Shown piece by piece: positions 46,588 to 59,455 of a DNA stretch of 64,000 nt (positions are counted from its first letter, which is position 1; each line of letters starts with the position of its first letter). A program made the position numbers and the translations under genes. Origin of the DNA: Clarkia xantiana subsp. parviflora (taxonomy: Eukaryota > Streptophyta > Magnoliopsida > Myrtales > Onagraceae); contig JAPTYO010000007.1 in NCBI GenBank assembly GCA_036873135.1, positions 18,768,763-18,832,762 on the forward strand. The letters run 5' to 3'. The notes beneath the pieces were generated by a model that saw only the letters and a program-made list of their open reading frames with translations, ran no database searches and was not told the origin of the DNA.

Positions 46588-47000
46588 ACTTGCCCTCTAG
46601 CTCATTAAGTTAATTCCTTAGGTGCTTCTCTCATCTTCATCACAGAGAATTGCTGTGGGTATTTCTGCTTCTATTCCATCTCCATTAATGGTCTGGGACA
46701 TAAACAAAAAAAGAAGTAAAAGCTCCAATCATCCATTTCAAGCCAAAGTAAGATACATCTATAAAATTTCTCACACCTGCAACGTAGTATAACCTGCAAA
46801 TTTGTCTTTCTCTACTTTGCCCCCCGCAGATGAATCCAGTGTTCGCATTTCTTTTGTGCTCTTTCACAGTTGAGTGGGAGAAAGAGGTACCAAGTTTGAT
46901 CTCCTTCGATTTTGTGACTGCTCGTGATCCATTGGTGCTGATTTACGAGTTCCTTCTCTCATGATCGTAGATCTGAAGGAAACAAGAGCTAAACATGATT
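46588..47000 (-). pseudogene. Unrecognised exon fragments in the mosaic
   Basis: The minus strand is open in short pieces with splice-like edges, for example TLDSSAGGKVEKDKFAG then a CAG|GT edge near 46778, and INGDGIEAEIPTAILCDEDE near 46680-46625. The 43-bp block AAGCACCTAAGGAATTAACT at 45272 is repeated inverted near 46590-46633. A GGTGCTGATTTACGAGTTCC block occurs at both about 45211 and 46934. So local duplication and inversion shaped this mosaic. Source genes unknown. Confidence 0.4.
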
Positions 47001-47779
47001 GATTCATTTGACAAAGACAAGACAAAGATATCATGCAACCTTCTTAGTCAATTATACTAAGTAATTACAAACAAAAACAACTGATTATGGACATTTTGAA
47101 TAAATGCACAGAATTTGAAAACAGCAACTTCCTATGATTTAGAAAGAAACAAAAAGTTAGTTCAAAAAATGACACAATTCATCACTAATGAACTAATATG
47201 AATAGTTTTAATCCGACCAGCTCTACTCAATCTCAGACAAAACTACTTACTTAGTACGAGAAGGTTTGGTGAGTAAATGAAGAGAGGATATTTCTAAAAC
47301 TTTTTGTCCCTAAAGTATAAAGTAATCAAACAAAATGATAAGAAAGGGCAGTTTTCGTAATCAATTTAAGCCGTCTTTGGTTTCTCAGCTACCAAATTCT
47401 AACAGGTAAGGACGGTCAATCCATAAGATATTCGTGGTTGACCCAATACGTTCCGAACCAACAACAATCATGATTGTGACAAGAAATGGAAGTGTAAGCA
47501 AAGAAAATGACAATTATGCCGGCACGGTACCTTCAAAGTTGGTGAAGACAGAACTGATTTCCGACGACATAGAATAAACCTGAAACATTATAAAGATAGA
47601 GAATTTAAAAGTTAGATGGGGAAATAGCGTTACTGGTTGACCATTTGGAAAACAGTCATTAATGATTCTGAGAGGAAAGTTCTCACGTAATTGATTCATT
47701 AACCGTCGTCTCCATTCCTAATATCTGTACATCGGATGACGAAAGCTATTTTCGAATTCCACGAGCTCAATTAAATTAA

Positions 47780-48007
47780 TCGCGAATTTCCGATCAGAAT
47801 CTTAACCGCCGGAAAGACCGATTCCGGCAGTGACCGATCCAAATTATCTCTCTTCCGTAAGCATGTGATCGAAATCGTCTTCCTCTTCCTCCTCAGACTC
47901 ATCTTGGTCTTCCTCGACGGCCGAAACGGAAAGAATACAGAAAAGAAGCAGGCATGCACCATGAATTTGATACTTCGTTGCTGCAGATTCACCATCGACT
48001 ACTGCTG
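47780..48007 (-). pseudogene. Fragment with signal-peptide-like and acidic coding
   Basis: One minus-strand frame reads CLLLFCILSVSAVEEDQDES followed by an acidic run and FDHMLTEER, then stops. This is the pattern of a secretory signal followed by an acidic mature N-terminus. No in-frame ATG is present; the ATG at 47995 is in another frame. Probably a frameshifted first exon of an ER or secreted protein; family unknown. Confidence 0.35.
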
Positions 48008-48420
48008 ACTACTTCAGCTACCGAAAGCTGCTGCTCCAATTTTCAGACGTCCAATTAAAAATGGGGATCAGTCGTCAAACCGAGAAAATTTCGCGCGGTT
48101 TTCGATTTTATATTTCGTTACTTCGTTTCGTTTCGTTTGTGTGAAAGAAGAAAGAAAGTATACTAATTTGGTCCACAAAATTTCTATCTTTACATCTTGG
48201 TCCCTTAAGTTTTTTTTTAACGTGTCCGCCTAGTCATGAAAACTGAAGAGGCTAGAAAACGTTGTGCAACTAACTGACGGAGCAAAAGAAGCCAACTCAA
48301 AGCCTTAACACCATACAATAGTGGAACAGACTAATACATATAAATAGCATAGCATGAAGGAACAAACTACTTCTCTTAAGAATCTGCTATGAAACGTGAT
48401 CACAATGTGCAAATCATTAA

Positions 48421-49113
48421 TTATCCTCCTTCTGCAATACACTTTTCCGATACATTATCGGTAATTCTAACAGCTCGATTGAAATTGTCCAGCTCTTCTG
48501 AATTGGGTCCATATATTGATTTGATAGTGTCTCTGCAGCACTCACATGCCTCCTTATTGAACTTCTTCTTCTCGATCCCGTAAAGCGATTCAAACACATC
48601 TGGATTGACCCGACAGAAGTGAGGCCGATCTGTAGAAGCCGAATGTTACAACAGCAAAAGCGAACTCTTTTCGAATAAGAACACAACAATGATTAGTTTT
48701 ACCTTCATAAATCGAGCATTTCCGCGTACTCTTCTCAAAGTGTATGCACCATCCATCTGGACCAACCATGCTTCTGTAGAGCTGAAAACAGCAATCCCAC
48801 AAACCAAAAATCAGAAAGCTTCCGTCTCTGGGAAAATGACTGACAGAGTCATTTCGTCAAACAGTTTATGTGCATAAGAAGTTCAAACCTCCACATCAGC
48901 TGGATCGTCGAAGATTTCGTCAGGGGTGGCAAAGGCGGGGTCTTTTTCGAGTTTGCAGCAAGCACCGCAGTTCTCCACGCATCGCCACACCGGCTCCGTC
49001 TTCTCCTTGCCAAACCCGACCACGGCTGAGCTGGAGCCCTTGCGGCTGCGCTGGGTTGTTGCTACCTTTGTCTTGGTCTTGGTGGACTTCTCTCGAGGCC
49101 GCCGAGCTGCCAT
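48421..49113 (-). CDS. CxxCxxCC-type metal-binding protein (YkgJ-like cysteine cluster family)
   Basis: Three exons on the minus strand: 49113-48889, 48781-48703 and 48629-48421; 513 bases, 170 residues, with consistent GT-AG introns and phases. The N-terminus is basic and Ser/Thr-rich (MAARRPREKSTKTKTK). The cysteine cluster follows: WRCVENCGACCKLEKDP (C-x3-C-x2-CC) near 53-60, GWCIHFEKSTRKCSIYE, DRPHFCRVNP and KEACECCRDTI. This matches the putative zinc- or iron-chelating domain family conserved from bacteria to plants; its biochemical role is not settled. An in-frame ATG at 49200 would add 29 residues (MSAICRQSIGCLPLEM...), possibly a targeting peptide. No defect seen; probably functional. 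Confidence 0.88.
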
Positions 49114-49310
49114 GCTGATTGATGGGAGGCAGGGGACTAAGGTAATAGTGAACATTTCCAACGGCAGGCAACCTATACTCTGTCTACAGATTGCAGACAT
49201 AAACTCCGTCTGCAGTTTTTACTGAGGATTTGGAGTTCATTGGCTCATCAGGAAATTCATATTAGGTGCGCTGTATAAAATAAATAAATTATTTTCTTAG
49301 AAAATATAAT

Positions 49311-49987
49311 ATATATACCAATATATTATTTGTGTTGGTCCTCACCCCCAATAGACATCTTTGACACATTTTCATTTTATTAACAAAAAATATATTATAT
49401 TAAATTCCTATATTTTATAAAATTAATAATTTAGTCATTACTATATTTGAGAAACATTTATTTATCTTTAATATTATTACTAAATCATTATTTAAATTTT
49501 GTTATTTACCTATGATATAACATCAGATCATATATATAGAAAATCCCCGTACACAATATATATTTAGAAAACATTAAATATATATATATATGCTACATCC
49601 AATATACATCTAGAAAATCCTAAATATCTATCTATATACCAATATATTATTTGTGTTGGGTCCTCACCCCCAATAGGCATCTTTGGCACATTTTCATTTT
49701 ATTAACAAAAAATATATTATATTAAATTCCTATATTTTATAAAATTAATAATTTAGTCATTACTATATTTGAGAAACATTTATTTATCTTTAATATTATT
49801 ACTAAATCATTATTTGAATTTTGTTATTTACCTATGATGTAACATCAGATCATATATATAGAAAATCCCCGTACACAATATATATTTAGAAAACATTAAA
49901 TATATATATATGCTACATCCAATATACATCTAGAAAATCATAAATATCTATCTATATACCAATATATTATTTGTGTTGGGTCCTCAC
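49311..49987 (+). repeat. 320-bp direct repeats at the Helitron 5' end
   Basis: Two full units and the start of a third: TCTATATACCAATATATTAT at 49631 and 49951, with a variant at 49311. Units 1 and 2 differ at only a few positions, so the duplication is fairly recent. Confidence 0.88.
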
Positions 49988-50874
49988 TAGGGATGGCAAC
50001 GGGGCGGATCGGGGCGGGTATTTCCAGCCCCGGACCCGCCCCGTGGGTCAGCCTGGCGGACCCGGACCCGCCCCGTGTACCTCTCGGGGCGGGTCAATTG
50101 GACTAAATAAGCCCCGCGGGTCGACCCGCGGGGCCCCGACCCGACCCGTGTTAAAGAAAAACTTTCATTTACAGACAGACTCTCGGCCAAAAAAAATATA
50201 TTCAGCCTAATTATATCAAACTGAACTAGAGCGGCGCTGGTCGAGAGCTAGATCGAGGGCGAGCGCGAGGGGGAGGTCTGGTCCTTCAGCCGCCTGAGTC
50301 ATGGCGAGGGGGAGGTCTGATCTGCCTGGGTCGAGGTCTGGTCCGTCTGGGTCGAGGTATGGTCGAGAGCGAGGGCGAGCGCGAGCACGAGGTGAGTGAA
50401 GAACTGAAGTCTCTGATTGATCTGAGCGTGAGGTGAGTGAAGAACCGAAGTCTCTGATCTGTGCGCGAGGTGAGTGAAGAACTGAAGTCTGGTCGCGACA
50501 TCGTGTGGACTCTTGAGTCGAAGAACTGAAGAGAAGTATAGTACTGAGAAGAAAAGCTGCGGGCTGGGTGGGAAAGAATGAGTTTAGTCAATTTAGTCTC
50601 AAACCCTAAGAAGATGTAATTTACATTTATTTCTAATTGGTCCTTCTTATTTATTTTAGTGATATATTAACCATATTAAATGAATATAATATTAACATAT
50701 TATAAATACAGGTATCCGGGGCGGGTCTACGGGGCCCCGCTACCCTAGACCCGGACCCGCCCCGCCCCGGGTCCATTACGACCCGGACCCGTCCCGTGAC
50801 CCGCGGGTCGGCGGGTCAAAATCGGGTCGGGGCCCCGCGGGTCAGCGGGTACCCGCGACCCGCTGCCATCCCTA
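49988..50874. mobile_element. Non-autonomous hAT element, GC-rich ends
   Basis: TIRs TAGGGATGGCAACGGGGC on the left and, read inward from 50874, TAGGGATGGCAGCGGGTC. The 8-bp target duplication GTCCTCAC is exact (49980-49987 and 50875-50882). About 110 bp at each end are made of GGGGCGGGTC/GACCCGCCCC words. The middle carries repeated GAGGTGAGTGAAGAACTGAA phrases (about 50389, 50428 and 50467). No transposase. Confidence 0.92.
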
Positions 50875-51892
50875 GTCCTCACCCCCAATAGACATCTTTG
50901 GCACCTTTTCATTTTATTAACAAAAACTATATTATATTAAATTCCTATATTTTATAAAATTAATAATTTAGTCATTACTATAGTTGAGAAAAATTTATTT
51001 ATCTTTAATATTATTACTAAATCATTATTTAAATTTTGTTATTTTTTTAAGGTCGCTTAGTCGGCATGTCATAGTAATTATAATTAACTTACAATCCAAT
51101 ATTCATATCAATTTAAGTCAGCCCTATCATACTCATTCCGTTCAAATTTCGGATACATGTAAAAAAAAAAATTATTCAACGAATTATATAGATCGAGTGA
51201 TATATGTTCCGCCTGTTGAGATTTTTCTATCACATAGATCAGTCACTTACCAAATTATATATATAACAAGTCAAAATATGGGTGAAATGTGGTTCTTGAA
51301 GTTTGACCTCGTACAAATAACATTTTACTCATCGTCCAATATTTATTGACTCAAACTATTAATTTAGTTCTTCTATTTGTTAATACAGTCACATTATGTA
51401 CAACATAATTAATTTTAACTAAATATTTTGTAAATTCAAGTATAAACTTTATATTTTTGTGATTTAATTTTATCTTTATTGTTAAATCAAATTTTGTTGG
51501 TATTGTGATATTGTATATAATTACGTTTGTATAGGTCAAATTTGTCCATTGATGACTCTAAGTAGTTAAGAACAAGTTTACATTCTTGACACCTACCTCA
51601 AGTTGATGAGTTAGATACAATTGAGCCGTTAATGACCAACGTAATGCTCGACCCAACTCATTTATATATCTAACTATAAGGCTAACTTAGTACCGTAACT
51701 GAAGACATTAGTTAATTTTTTACTTAATTATCCTCTTCTCTTTATCATGTTTTGAATTACGTTATGTCGCTCTTCTCTATCACATAGATTCGTTTCTCAC
51801 AACAAATCAACTTGCCCATATTTTACTTTTATTAATTATAAATATTAGTAAACTTAATATTGATTATATATTTTGAAATTTAAATGATCGAT

Positions 51893-51921
51893 GCGCGTGC
51901 AACGCACGCGTTAATAACTAG
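51893..51921 (+). terminator. Helitron 3' hairpin and CTAG end (family C copy 1)
   Basis: GCGCGTG / CACGCG stem, TTAATAA spacer and CTAG. The same signal occurs at 56023-56051. Confidence 0.8.
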
Positions 51922-53678
51922 TATGTTTTAAAATGTGTAACATCTTTCAAAATGGTAATAATTGTTACTTACTTCAATTATTAATCCAAAAATATTGTTA
52001 AATACATTTAAAATTTACAAAATTACCTTAGTCGTTTACAAAGTATCGCAACCAAGCATTAATGATTATACAAATATTACACTGAGTCAAAACGGACCAG
52101 AACAGATTGTGGATCATTTGAGTCTCAATCGAGTCGGGACACTATTGTAACACTAGAATAAGTTAATAGGTATTTATTTTGATATTTTAGAAGATTATTC
52201 GGTTAATTATGTGAAGTTAAAATGTATTTGAGAACAATTTTAGACGGGTGATTGAAATAAATATCAATTCCTATTGTTTTAAAATATGTTATAGATTTTA
52301 AAGTATATTGGTACAAAAAACCATATTTTTCAAACACTTTATGGTTTATATACTTTTATTTATTGGACTTCCATAAGATATTAGATTAGAGTAACTACAA
52401 TTCATGGTCTTGCAAAAGAGATGTGAATAATAAAATCTACAACCTTACTCTTCAAGACAAAAGACCCAAAACTTAAAATTGATGAATTTTTTTCATAGTG
52501 AATTGAATGACAGTGTTACAATTTACAAATAGTAATGATGTCATATAATATAATAATGGGTATTAGTGTTTTACTACAAATAATAGGAGTCTTGCACCAA
52601 AATAAAGAGGTTTTAGTATTTTACACAAAATAATGGAGTTCTTACACCAAATAATGGGGTCTAAGTGTCTTAGAGAAAATAAGGGTCTTACACCAAATTA
52701 ATGAGGGTTCGAGGTATAATTTATTCAAGAATAAATTTAGGGTCTTAATAAAAATACTCGATAATACAGTGATGTTTTGTCACCTCATTTTTATACATAG
52801 TTACACTACTGGTCGGGTTTAGAACATCCACAATGCACAAACTCAACTCTCACCCCACAACAACGCCACATAATCAATATATTATTAAAAAAAGTTTCTT
52901 AAAGTTGTTTATCACTACTCAAATTGTGTCTACCAAGTTGGTCCTACATCTTCTTTTAATATTAATAAAATTAACACTTTTTTCCTTTATACCATATCAA
53001 TATTAATGACGGGATGTGACAGAGTGAATCGCTCCTTGGAATGATTGGACAAGAAATCTTGTCCATCTCCGATGCAAAATGACAATCCACATTGTCACAT
53101 AGAGGAGTTGTCCTCCATCTTAAAAATCTTTTCAATTGGGCCTACTGCTACCTAATATCCTGGATCAATTATTACTCCACCAATCTTTTTACCTTCCTTC
53201 AGTCTTTTACAAACATAAAAATCTATAGCCATCTCACGCCTTCTTTTTCTAGGCACGAAACCTGTTCAAAAAATAGAGCATAAGTGTACTCAAATTAAAA
53301 TAATTAAATATTAAAATTGCATCAGTAAGTACTACCTTCATTTTCAGAAAATACCAGATCGACATTGGGTGATAGGTCAACACTGGATGACGGGTTGGCA
53401 CTAAATGATGAATCTGCACTGACTAAATGATTTAGAAGTGTGAGTTGATTTTGAGACTGATGATGCTCGTCTTCAGCTACAATTGATCACATATTAACGA
53501 TCTTTTTCTTTTGTCTTTCTGGAGTCATACTTAATAAACATGCACTTTTAAAAGGGGATCAATTGGGTATGAAAATCATAATTCAAAATCTTAAGTATAT
53601 ATACCTGGATTAAACCGTCACCAGAATTTTTCCAAATAAAAGAGTCACCGGAAGCTATTATATTAACTAGTAAATATA
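51922..53678. other. No gene seen
   Basis: AT-rich. Degenerate repeats of ACACCAAATAATGG-type phrases lie at 52565-52720. Words GAACATCCACAATGCAC (52831) and GACAATCCACATTGTC (53081) suggest an old small TIR element, but I could not define its ends. Confidence 0.45.
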
Positions 53679-53751
53679 TCTTTATACCAATATAAAATGT
53701 GAGAGTTGTCCTCACCCCTAAAAGGTACCTCTTGAACATTTTTTTTTTTAA

Positions 53752-53801
<50 letters not shown>

Positions 53802-56051
53802 GTTATATTTAGTTCCTATATTTTTTTTATTATATTATATATATATACGTGTTATATTTAGTTCCCCTATTTTTATAAAATGACGATTTAATCTTTTTTT
53901 CTTTGAGACCCATCTATTTATCTTTACTATTTATTACTAAAAAACCATTTAATTACATTTTGTTATTTTTAGTTTTAGGTCGCTTAATTGGTAGGTCACC
54001 GTAGTTATTATTAATTTCTCCATCAAATATATATCGATTAGAGTCAACCATGCATTTAATATGTGCAAATGTCAGGTAGATGCATTTTTTCATTCACTAT
54101 ATCACTGATTCGAGGATGTTCCGCTTGTTAACATTTTTGTAGCAAATAAATTAGTCACTTGCTAATTCAAATAACATATCAAATATGGATCAAAAGTGGT
54201 TCTTGAAGTTTGACTTTACATATAACATGTTACTGAATGTTTAATACTTATTGACTCGAACTATCGATTTAGTTATTGCGTTTATTCTTAATTTCTCCAT
54301 CAAATATATATCAATTAGAGTCAACCATGCATTTAATATGTGCAAATGTCAGGTAGATGCATTTTTTCATTCACTATATCACTGATTCGAGGATGTTCCG
54401 CTTGTTAACATTTTTGTAGCAAATAAATTAGTCACTTGCTAATTCAAATAACATATCAAATATGGATCAAAAGTGGTTCTTGATGTTTGACTTTACATAT
54501 AACATGTTACTGAATGTTTAATACTTATTGACTCGAACTATCGATTTAGTTATTGCGTTTGTAAATTCAATCATATTAGGTATCTCCTAAATGGTAGTTG
54601 AATAAATAGTTAAGTTGAATTCAAATATAAACTTTAGACAATAGTGTTTTAAAAAATTGATGATTTAGTCCCTACAATATTTTTATAAAATGGCGATTTA
54701 ATCTTTTTATCTTTGAGACCCATCTATTTATCTTTACTATTTATTACTATAATAACCATTTAATTACATTTTGTTATTTTTAGTTTTTTAGGTCGCTTAA
54801 ATGGTAGGTCACCATAGTTATTATTAATTTCTCCATCAAATATATATCAATTAGAGTCAACATGCATTTAATAGGTGCAAATGTCAGGTAGATGCATTTT
54901 TACATTCACTATATCACTGATTTGAGGATGTTCCGCTTGTTAACATTTTTGTAGCAAATAAATTAGTCACTTTCTAACTCAAATAACATATCAAATATGG
55001 ATCAAACTTGGTTCTTGAAGTTTGAATTTACATATAACATGTTACTCAATGTTTAATACTTATTGACTCGAACTATCGATTTAGTTATTGCGTTTGTAAA
55101 TTCAAACATATTAGGTAACTCCTAAATGGTAGTTGAATAAATAGTTAAGTTGAATTCAAGTATAAACTTTAGACATTAGTGTTTTAAAAAATTGATGATT
55201 TAGTCCCTACAATATTTGAGTATTACTAAAAATTTCATTAGATAAATTGCATTAACTTTTTTGTTAAGGTCGCTTAACTGACATGTTACATAATTATCAT
55301 TAACTTATTAATACAATATACCTATAAATTTGAGCCACCCATAAAGTATGATATGTACTCAACTCGTGCAAACTTCGAGTACATGCTGAGATTTTTTTTG
55401 TATCACATAGATCAGTCACTTGTCAAATCATATCAATTGTCAAAATATGGGTCAACCACGGTTCTTAAATTTTGACATTTTACGGATAACCTGGTACTCA
55501 TCGTCCAACATTTAGGTTCTTGAATCATTAATTTAGTTCTTCCGTCTGTCAATTAAATCAAATTGTGTACAACCTAATTAGTAGTTAAATAAGTAATTGA
55601 CATAAAATCAAGTATAAATTTTAGATTTTAATGAATTGAAATTTCATTTAGCATTAAATCAATTTTTGTTGATATTATGATATAAAATTGCATGAAAAGT
55701 GTATAGTTACGTTTGTATATGTCAAACTGCTCCACCGAAGACTCTAAGTGGTTAATTGCGGGCTTACATTCTTCACTCCTCAAGTTGATAAATTAGATAC
55801 AACTTTGTCGTTAATAACTCACGTCATACTCAATCCAACTCATTATTAGTTATAACAGTAAATAAGTATCGTAATTTAAAACAATAGTTAATTTTTTACT
55901 TAATTATCTTCTTCTATTTTTCCCGTTTTGAATTACTTTGTGTCGGTCTTTTCGATCACAGATTCATTATCATATTAGAAAACTGAAGATAAATTATGTA
56001 TTTTGAAACTTAGACGATTTATGCGCGTGCAACGCACGCGCTAATAACTAG
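53679..56051 (+). mobile_element. Helitron, family C copy 2
   Basis: It starts TCTTTATACCAATATAAAAT at 53679 after an A, continuing GTCCTCACCCC. It ends with the hairpin GCGCGTGCAACGCACGCG (about 56024-56041), TAATAA and CTAG (56048-56051), then T. Length 2,373 bp. Inside is an ATT/AT microsatellite (53756-53800) and three copies of a roughly 270-bp block. No Rep/helicase. Confidence 0.85.
54020..55110 (+). repeat. About 270-bp internal repeats of the Helitron, three copies
   Basis: The block beginning TTTCTCCATCAAATATATAT and containing GTGCAAATGTCAGGTAGATG occurs at about 54015, 54290 and 54830. The first two are adjacent and nearly identical. Confidence 0.85.
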
Positions 56052-56663
56052 TATTAATAACATATGATACTGTTTTTTTTCTTATCAGTGAAGCCTTTAT
56101 CTTATTCTTCCAATTCATTCAATTTGATCTCTTCTACATGTTTTAGCAAAAAAAAAAAATTCTCTTCTACATGCAGTAGCACTAATTAGAGGGCGTGCAG
56201 ACAAAAGCACGTAAATAATATTGGTTAATTGTAATATATACACAGATTAAGTTCAACAATAATGATGTATACTTAACAGAAGAACAAATATGAGAGTTCG
56301 AATTTAATTACATTTTTATGTCGCGCGGAATAAGTGCAGTTCGTGAGGAGTTAGTATACGGATGGAAGAAATAAACATGACTAAAGAAAGAGTAGTTGGT
56401 ATCTGTATGGAAGAAAGAAGAACTAGAATAAGGAAATTTAATTGAAAAATTGATAAACGGCTCCATAACTATTATTTTTTAATTCAAGAAAATATTTTTA
56501 TTTGGTCCTTAAATTATTTTTTATTTGATATTAGATCCCTAAAGATCCTCAAACTACTATCCTTAAACTCACAACTATTTTTTTTATTTAATTAATACAA
56601 GATCCATAAACTCATAAATTTTACAACTTTTTTACCCTTCCATTCTTTTTTTTCTGAAAATAA
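56052..56663. other. No gene seen
   Basis: AT-rich sequence between the Helitron end and the 3.2-kb tandem duplication. Confidence 0.6.
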
Positions 56664-57377
56664 GTTATTAAATTAAACATTTAATGGTGTTGATCTACTT
56701 TTTATTTACCAAAAAAAGGATTGACAAAAAAGAAGTTTAATATTATTACTACTATTAAAAAGTTAACACATTAATTTATTCAGCCTTTTAATGACGTTTA
56801 GGTATTGTCAAAAAAAAAAAAAAATCAAAATTTCACCCGTTTCTACGACTCTACACGCATTTCTACTCAGAAAATGACTATTGTTACGTTTGAACTAGTT
56901 TTTTAAGGTAAAGACGTAAAAACGTGCATTTCTACGATCTAGAAACAAATTTATAACTACTTAGGAAACCAATTCTCCATCCATCCTTCAAAGGTACAAA
57001 AAATAATTTGATTAAAAAAAAGAAGAAGAGAAAATCACATATTCATTAATTTGATATTATGTTTTTTTATCATATTCTCCCGATATTATACGCGTATTTT
57101 TCATACTTATATCACATTCTCCTTCCATCCTTTAAAAATAGTATTTATAGATCCCTAATATATTTAAAAGATATAAAAATAATTTGATAAGATAAAAACA
57201 AAAAGAGAAAAACACATATACATTAATTTGATATTAAGATTTTTTTGTCACTCTCTCCCGATATTATACGTATTTTTCATACTTATATGTTTCTTCTCAA
57301 TACGAAAATGATAGATTAATTTGTAGTTTCAAAGAGATTAAGGATGTTTATATCACAGTCCATCAAATTCTGAATGT

Positions 57378-57510
57378 CTATTCATTGTTACTTTGAGGGA
57401 TTGGGGCAACGTACGTATACAACATGCTGCGAAATGTTGTTTGATGGACGAAAAGACATTGAGCGAGAGTTGCACAAGTTATTCAAGGGAAGACATTGGA
57501 AAAAAAAGGT
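57378..57510 (+). pseudogene. Family X last-exon fragment, unit 1 (diverged)
   Basis: Frame MSIHCYFEGLGQRTYTTCCE then MLFDGRKDIERELHKLFKGR, which aligns with YFSGLGQQGVRTQHNEMLFD in the copy at 59340. No neighbouring exons are recognisable. It is an isolated older copy. Confidence 0.5.
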
Positions 57511-58539
57511 TTACATTCAGAAAGCCCATTTGGAATCATAGAGGTCTTCTGTTTTTAGTGTTTTTAGTAGATGCCGCAATTTTTTGTCTCACCAAACGGA
57601 GGTCAATGCACTAGCAATCAAGAAAGCCTATCTTTGGATAATCATCAGATCATTGCAATTGTCCCGAACTATTAGTACCATATACAAATTAAGAAAGTCT
57701 GGTTGCGATGATAACCTGTTATAAAATTGATCAAGTATTGGTCATTATATATGTATGTGCGAGTAAAAAATTAATGGATCATGAACATGAAAAAAAAAAA
57801 AAAACTTTGTAATTTTGCAATATGTCATCTCACTCTGCAAACTTGCTAACTCAAGTCATCACTACTTATACGTGACCCCATCGACCAAACAATAAATTTT
57901 GTTCTTATGGAGTGCTTGTTATGAATAAACATCAGGAATTTGATGGGCTGAGATATGAACATCATTAATCTCTTTAAAATTACAAATTATTCCATCATTT
58001 TCGTATTGAGAAGAAACATATAAGTATGAAACATATGTATAGTATCGGGAGAGTATGTACAAAAAAACATAATATCAAAATAATTTGTTTCTAGATTCGA
58101 AAATCAATTTTGGATTAAAAAAAAATCATTTTTATTTTAAAAACCCGATTGAAAATAACGGTTCTATTTCAGCTCTGCGTTTTTTAAATATTACAACTTT
58201 CTTTACTGGCAACTAGTCGTTTTCTTGATTCTTGACCGACCGAAAAAACTCTATAGTTTATTGTTCAGAGAAGAGAAGTTCGTGCGGCCATCGTTTGTTG
58301 AGGAGGACTTTATAATTCAGTGTGATTATTCTTCAGGAGAAGAAGTCATTGTTGTTTTGGTAAAAAAAAAAAAACCATTGTTGAGAAGACCCTATAATTC
58401 TCGCGACTGTTCTGGAGAAGAGGTCGTTGTTGAGAAGATTATGTAATTCGTGCAACTGTGTGGGACTGCTCTTCTATAACAGAGGAGAAGACACCTTCGT
58501 TGATTGTATTTACGATTGAAATCCATTGTTTGATTCTCA

Positions 58540-59455
58540 CTTATACAGAAGCCGTGATAATCTTCTCTAGATGGCTATGACTCCGAAGAGATGAGTTGTC
58601 ACATTTAAATAATGTTTTTTATTTGCAGAAATATTAATTTTTAAATGTGATTGTGATTTTGTTATTCTTTCTATTCAAGAGAGACACAGTCATTGCATCT
58701 CCGAATCTGACGATGGTGAGTCATCAGAATTGCCCAATGTGAGTATCCCGAATGATGGTACTTATATTTACAGCTTTTTACAGCCTTCTTATGTTCTTGT
58801 TTCTATATTTTTGCAGATCACAAATGTGTCTAAACTGATAAAGAGTCTGTCTGGAAAGTTTAAGTTCGAGAGACCATATCTGGGATATATAGAGTTGACA
58901 TCATTCTTTACTGATGATTTTATAAGTATGTCAATTTCAAATATTAGTTTTCTAATCCAGCCAGTTTTGTATGAAAAAATGTGTGCATATGTTCCAAAGG
59001 TTGGAAAAACACTGGATATGAGTTGGGCTAATACATGTAGGTTAAGATATGTTAAATTGACTTCAAGTGTTACTGTATATGTAATCTCTAAGAGACTTAG
59101 GATGTTCATATTTGAGTCCGTAAAATTTCTCACTTTCATGCATAAAAAGCATTACAAAATAAAGAAGTTTGAGCTTGAGATTTTTGCAGTTTCATGATCC
59201 ATGGCGTTTTCATTCGCAGTGACAATTGGAAATGTCCAGTAATTCATCAATTTTCTAAGAGGCTAGAATAAATGTCAGATGATTTTACTGATTTGTATCT
59301 TGCTCTAAAGGATCCTGCTGAATTTGCATCCTATATACATGGTATACATGTTTATTTTAGTGGGTTGGGGCAACAAGGTGTAAGGACACAGCACAATGAA
59401 ATGCTTTTCGACGCTTGGAAAGACATTGCACAAGAGCTGTAGAAACTATTCAATG
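58540..59455 (+). pseudogene. Family X gene fragment, unit 1
   Basis: Exon order as in the minus-strand copy at 38 kb: EAVIIFSRWL-like part near 58549 (its donor mutated to ATGAGT), HCISESDDGESSELPN with donor AAT|GTGAGT near 58739, TNVSKLIKSLSGKFKFERPY after TTTTTGCAG at 58817, then DNWKCPVIHQFSKRLE and a stop, MSDDFTDLYLALKD and HNEMLFDAWKDIAQEL. The internal stop and a further stop after QEL (CTGTAG) mark it as broken. Confidence 0.6.

Larger units (their letters stand above)
49311..51921 (+). mobile_element. Helitron, family C copy 1, with triplicated 5' end
   Basis: The 3' end is clear: hairpin GCGCGTGCAACGCACGCG (51893-51910), TTAATAA, CTAG (51918-51921), then T. The 5' side starts near 49311 with ATATACCAATATATTATTTG and GTCCTCACCCCCAATAG. 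This roughly 320-bp block is present three times (49311, 49631, 49951); the third copy is cut by a hAT element and resumes at 50883. No Rep/helicase ORF. The exact 5' TC is not evident in the first copy. Confidence 0.75.

Noticed and set aside
48870..49225. Plus-strand ORFs over the CxxCxxCC gene's first exon
   Set aside because: Antisense shadows. The minus strand has three exons in consistent phase with a recognisable cysteine cluster.
50286..50591. 101-codon minus-strand ORF inside the hAT element
   Set aside because: Low-complexity Arg/Ser/Pro reading of GAGGTGAGTGAAGAACTGAA repeats; no transposase features.
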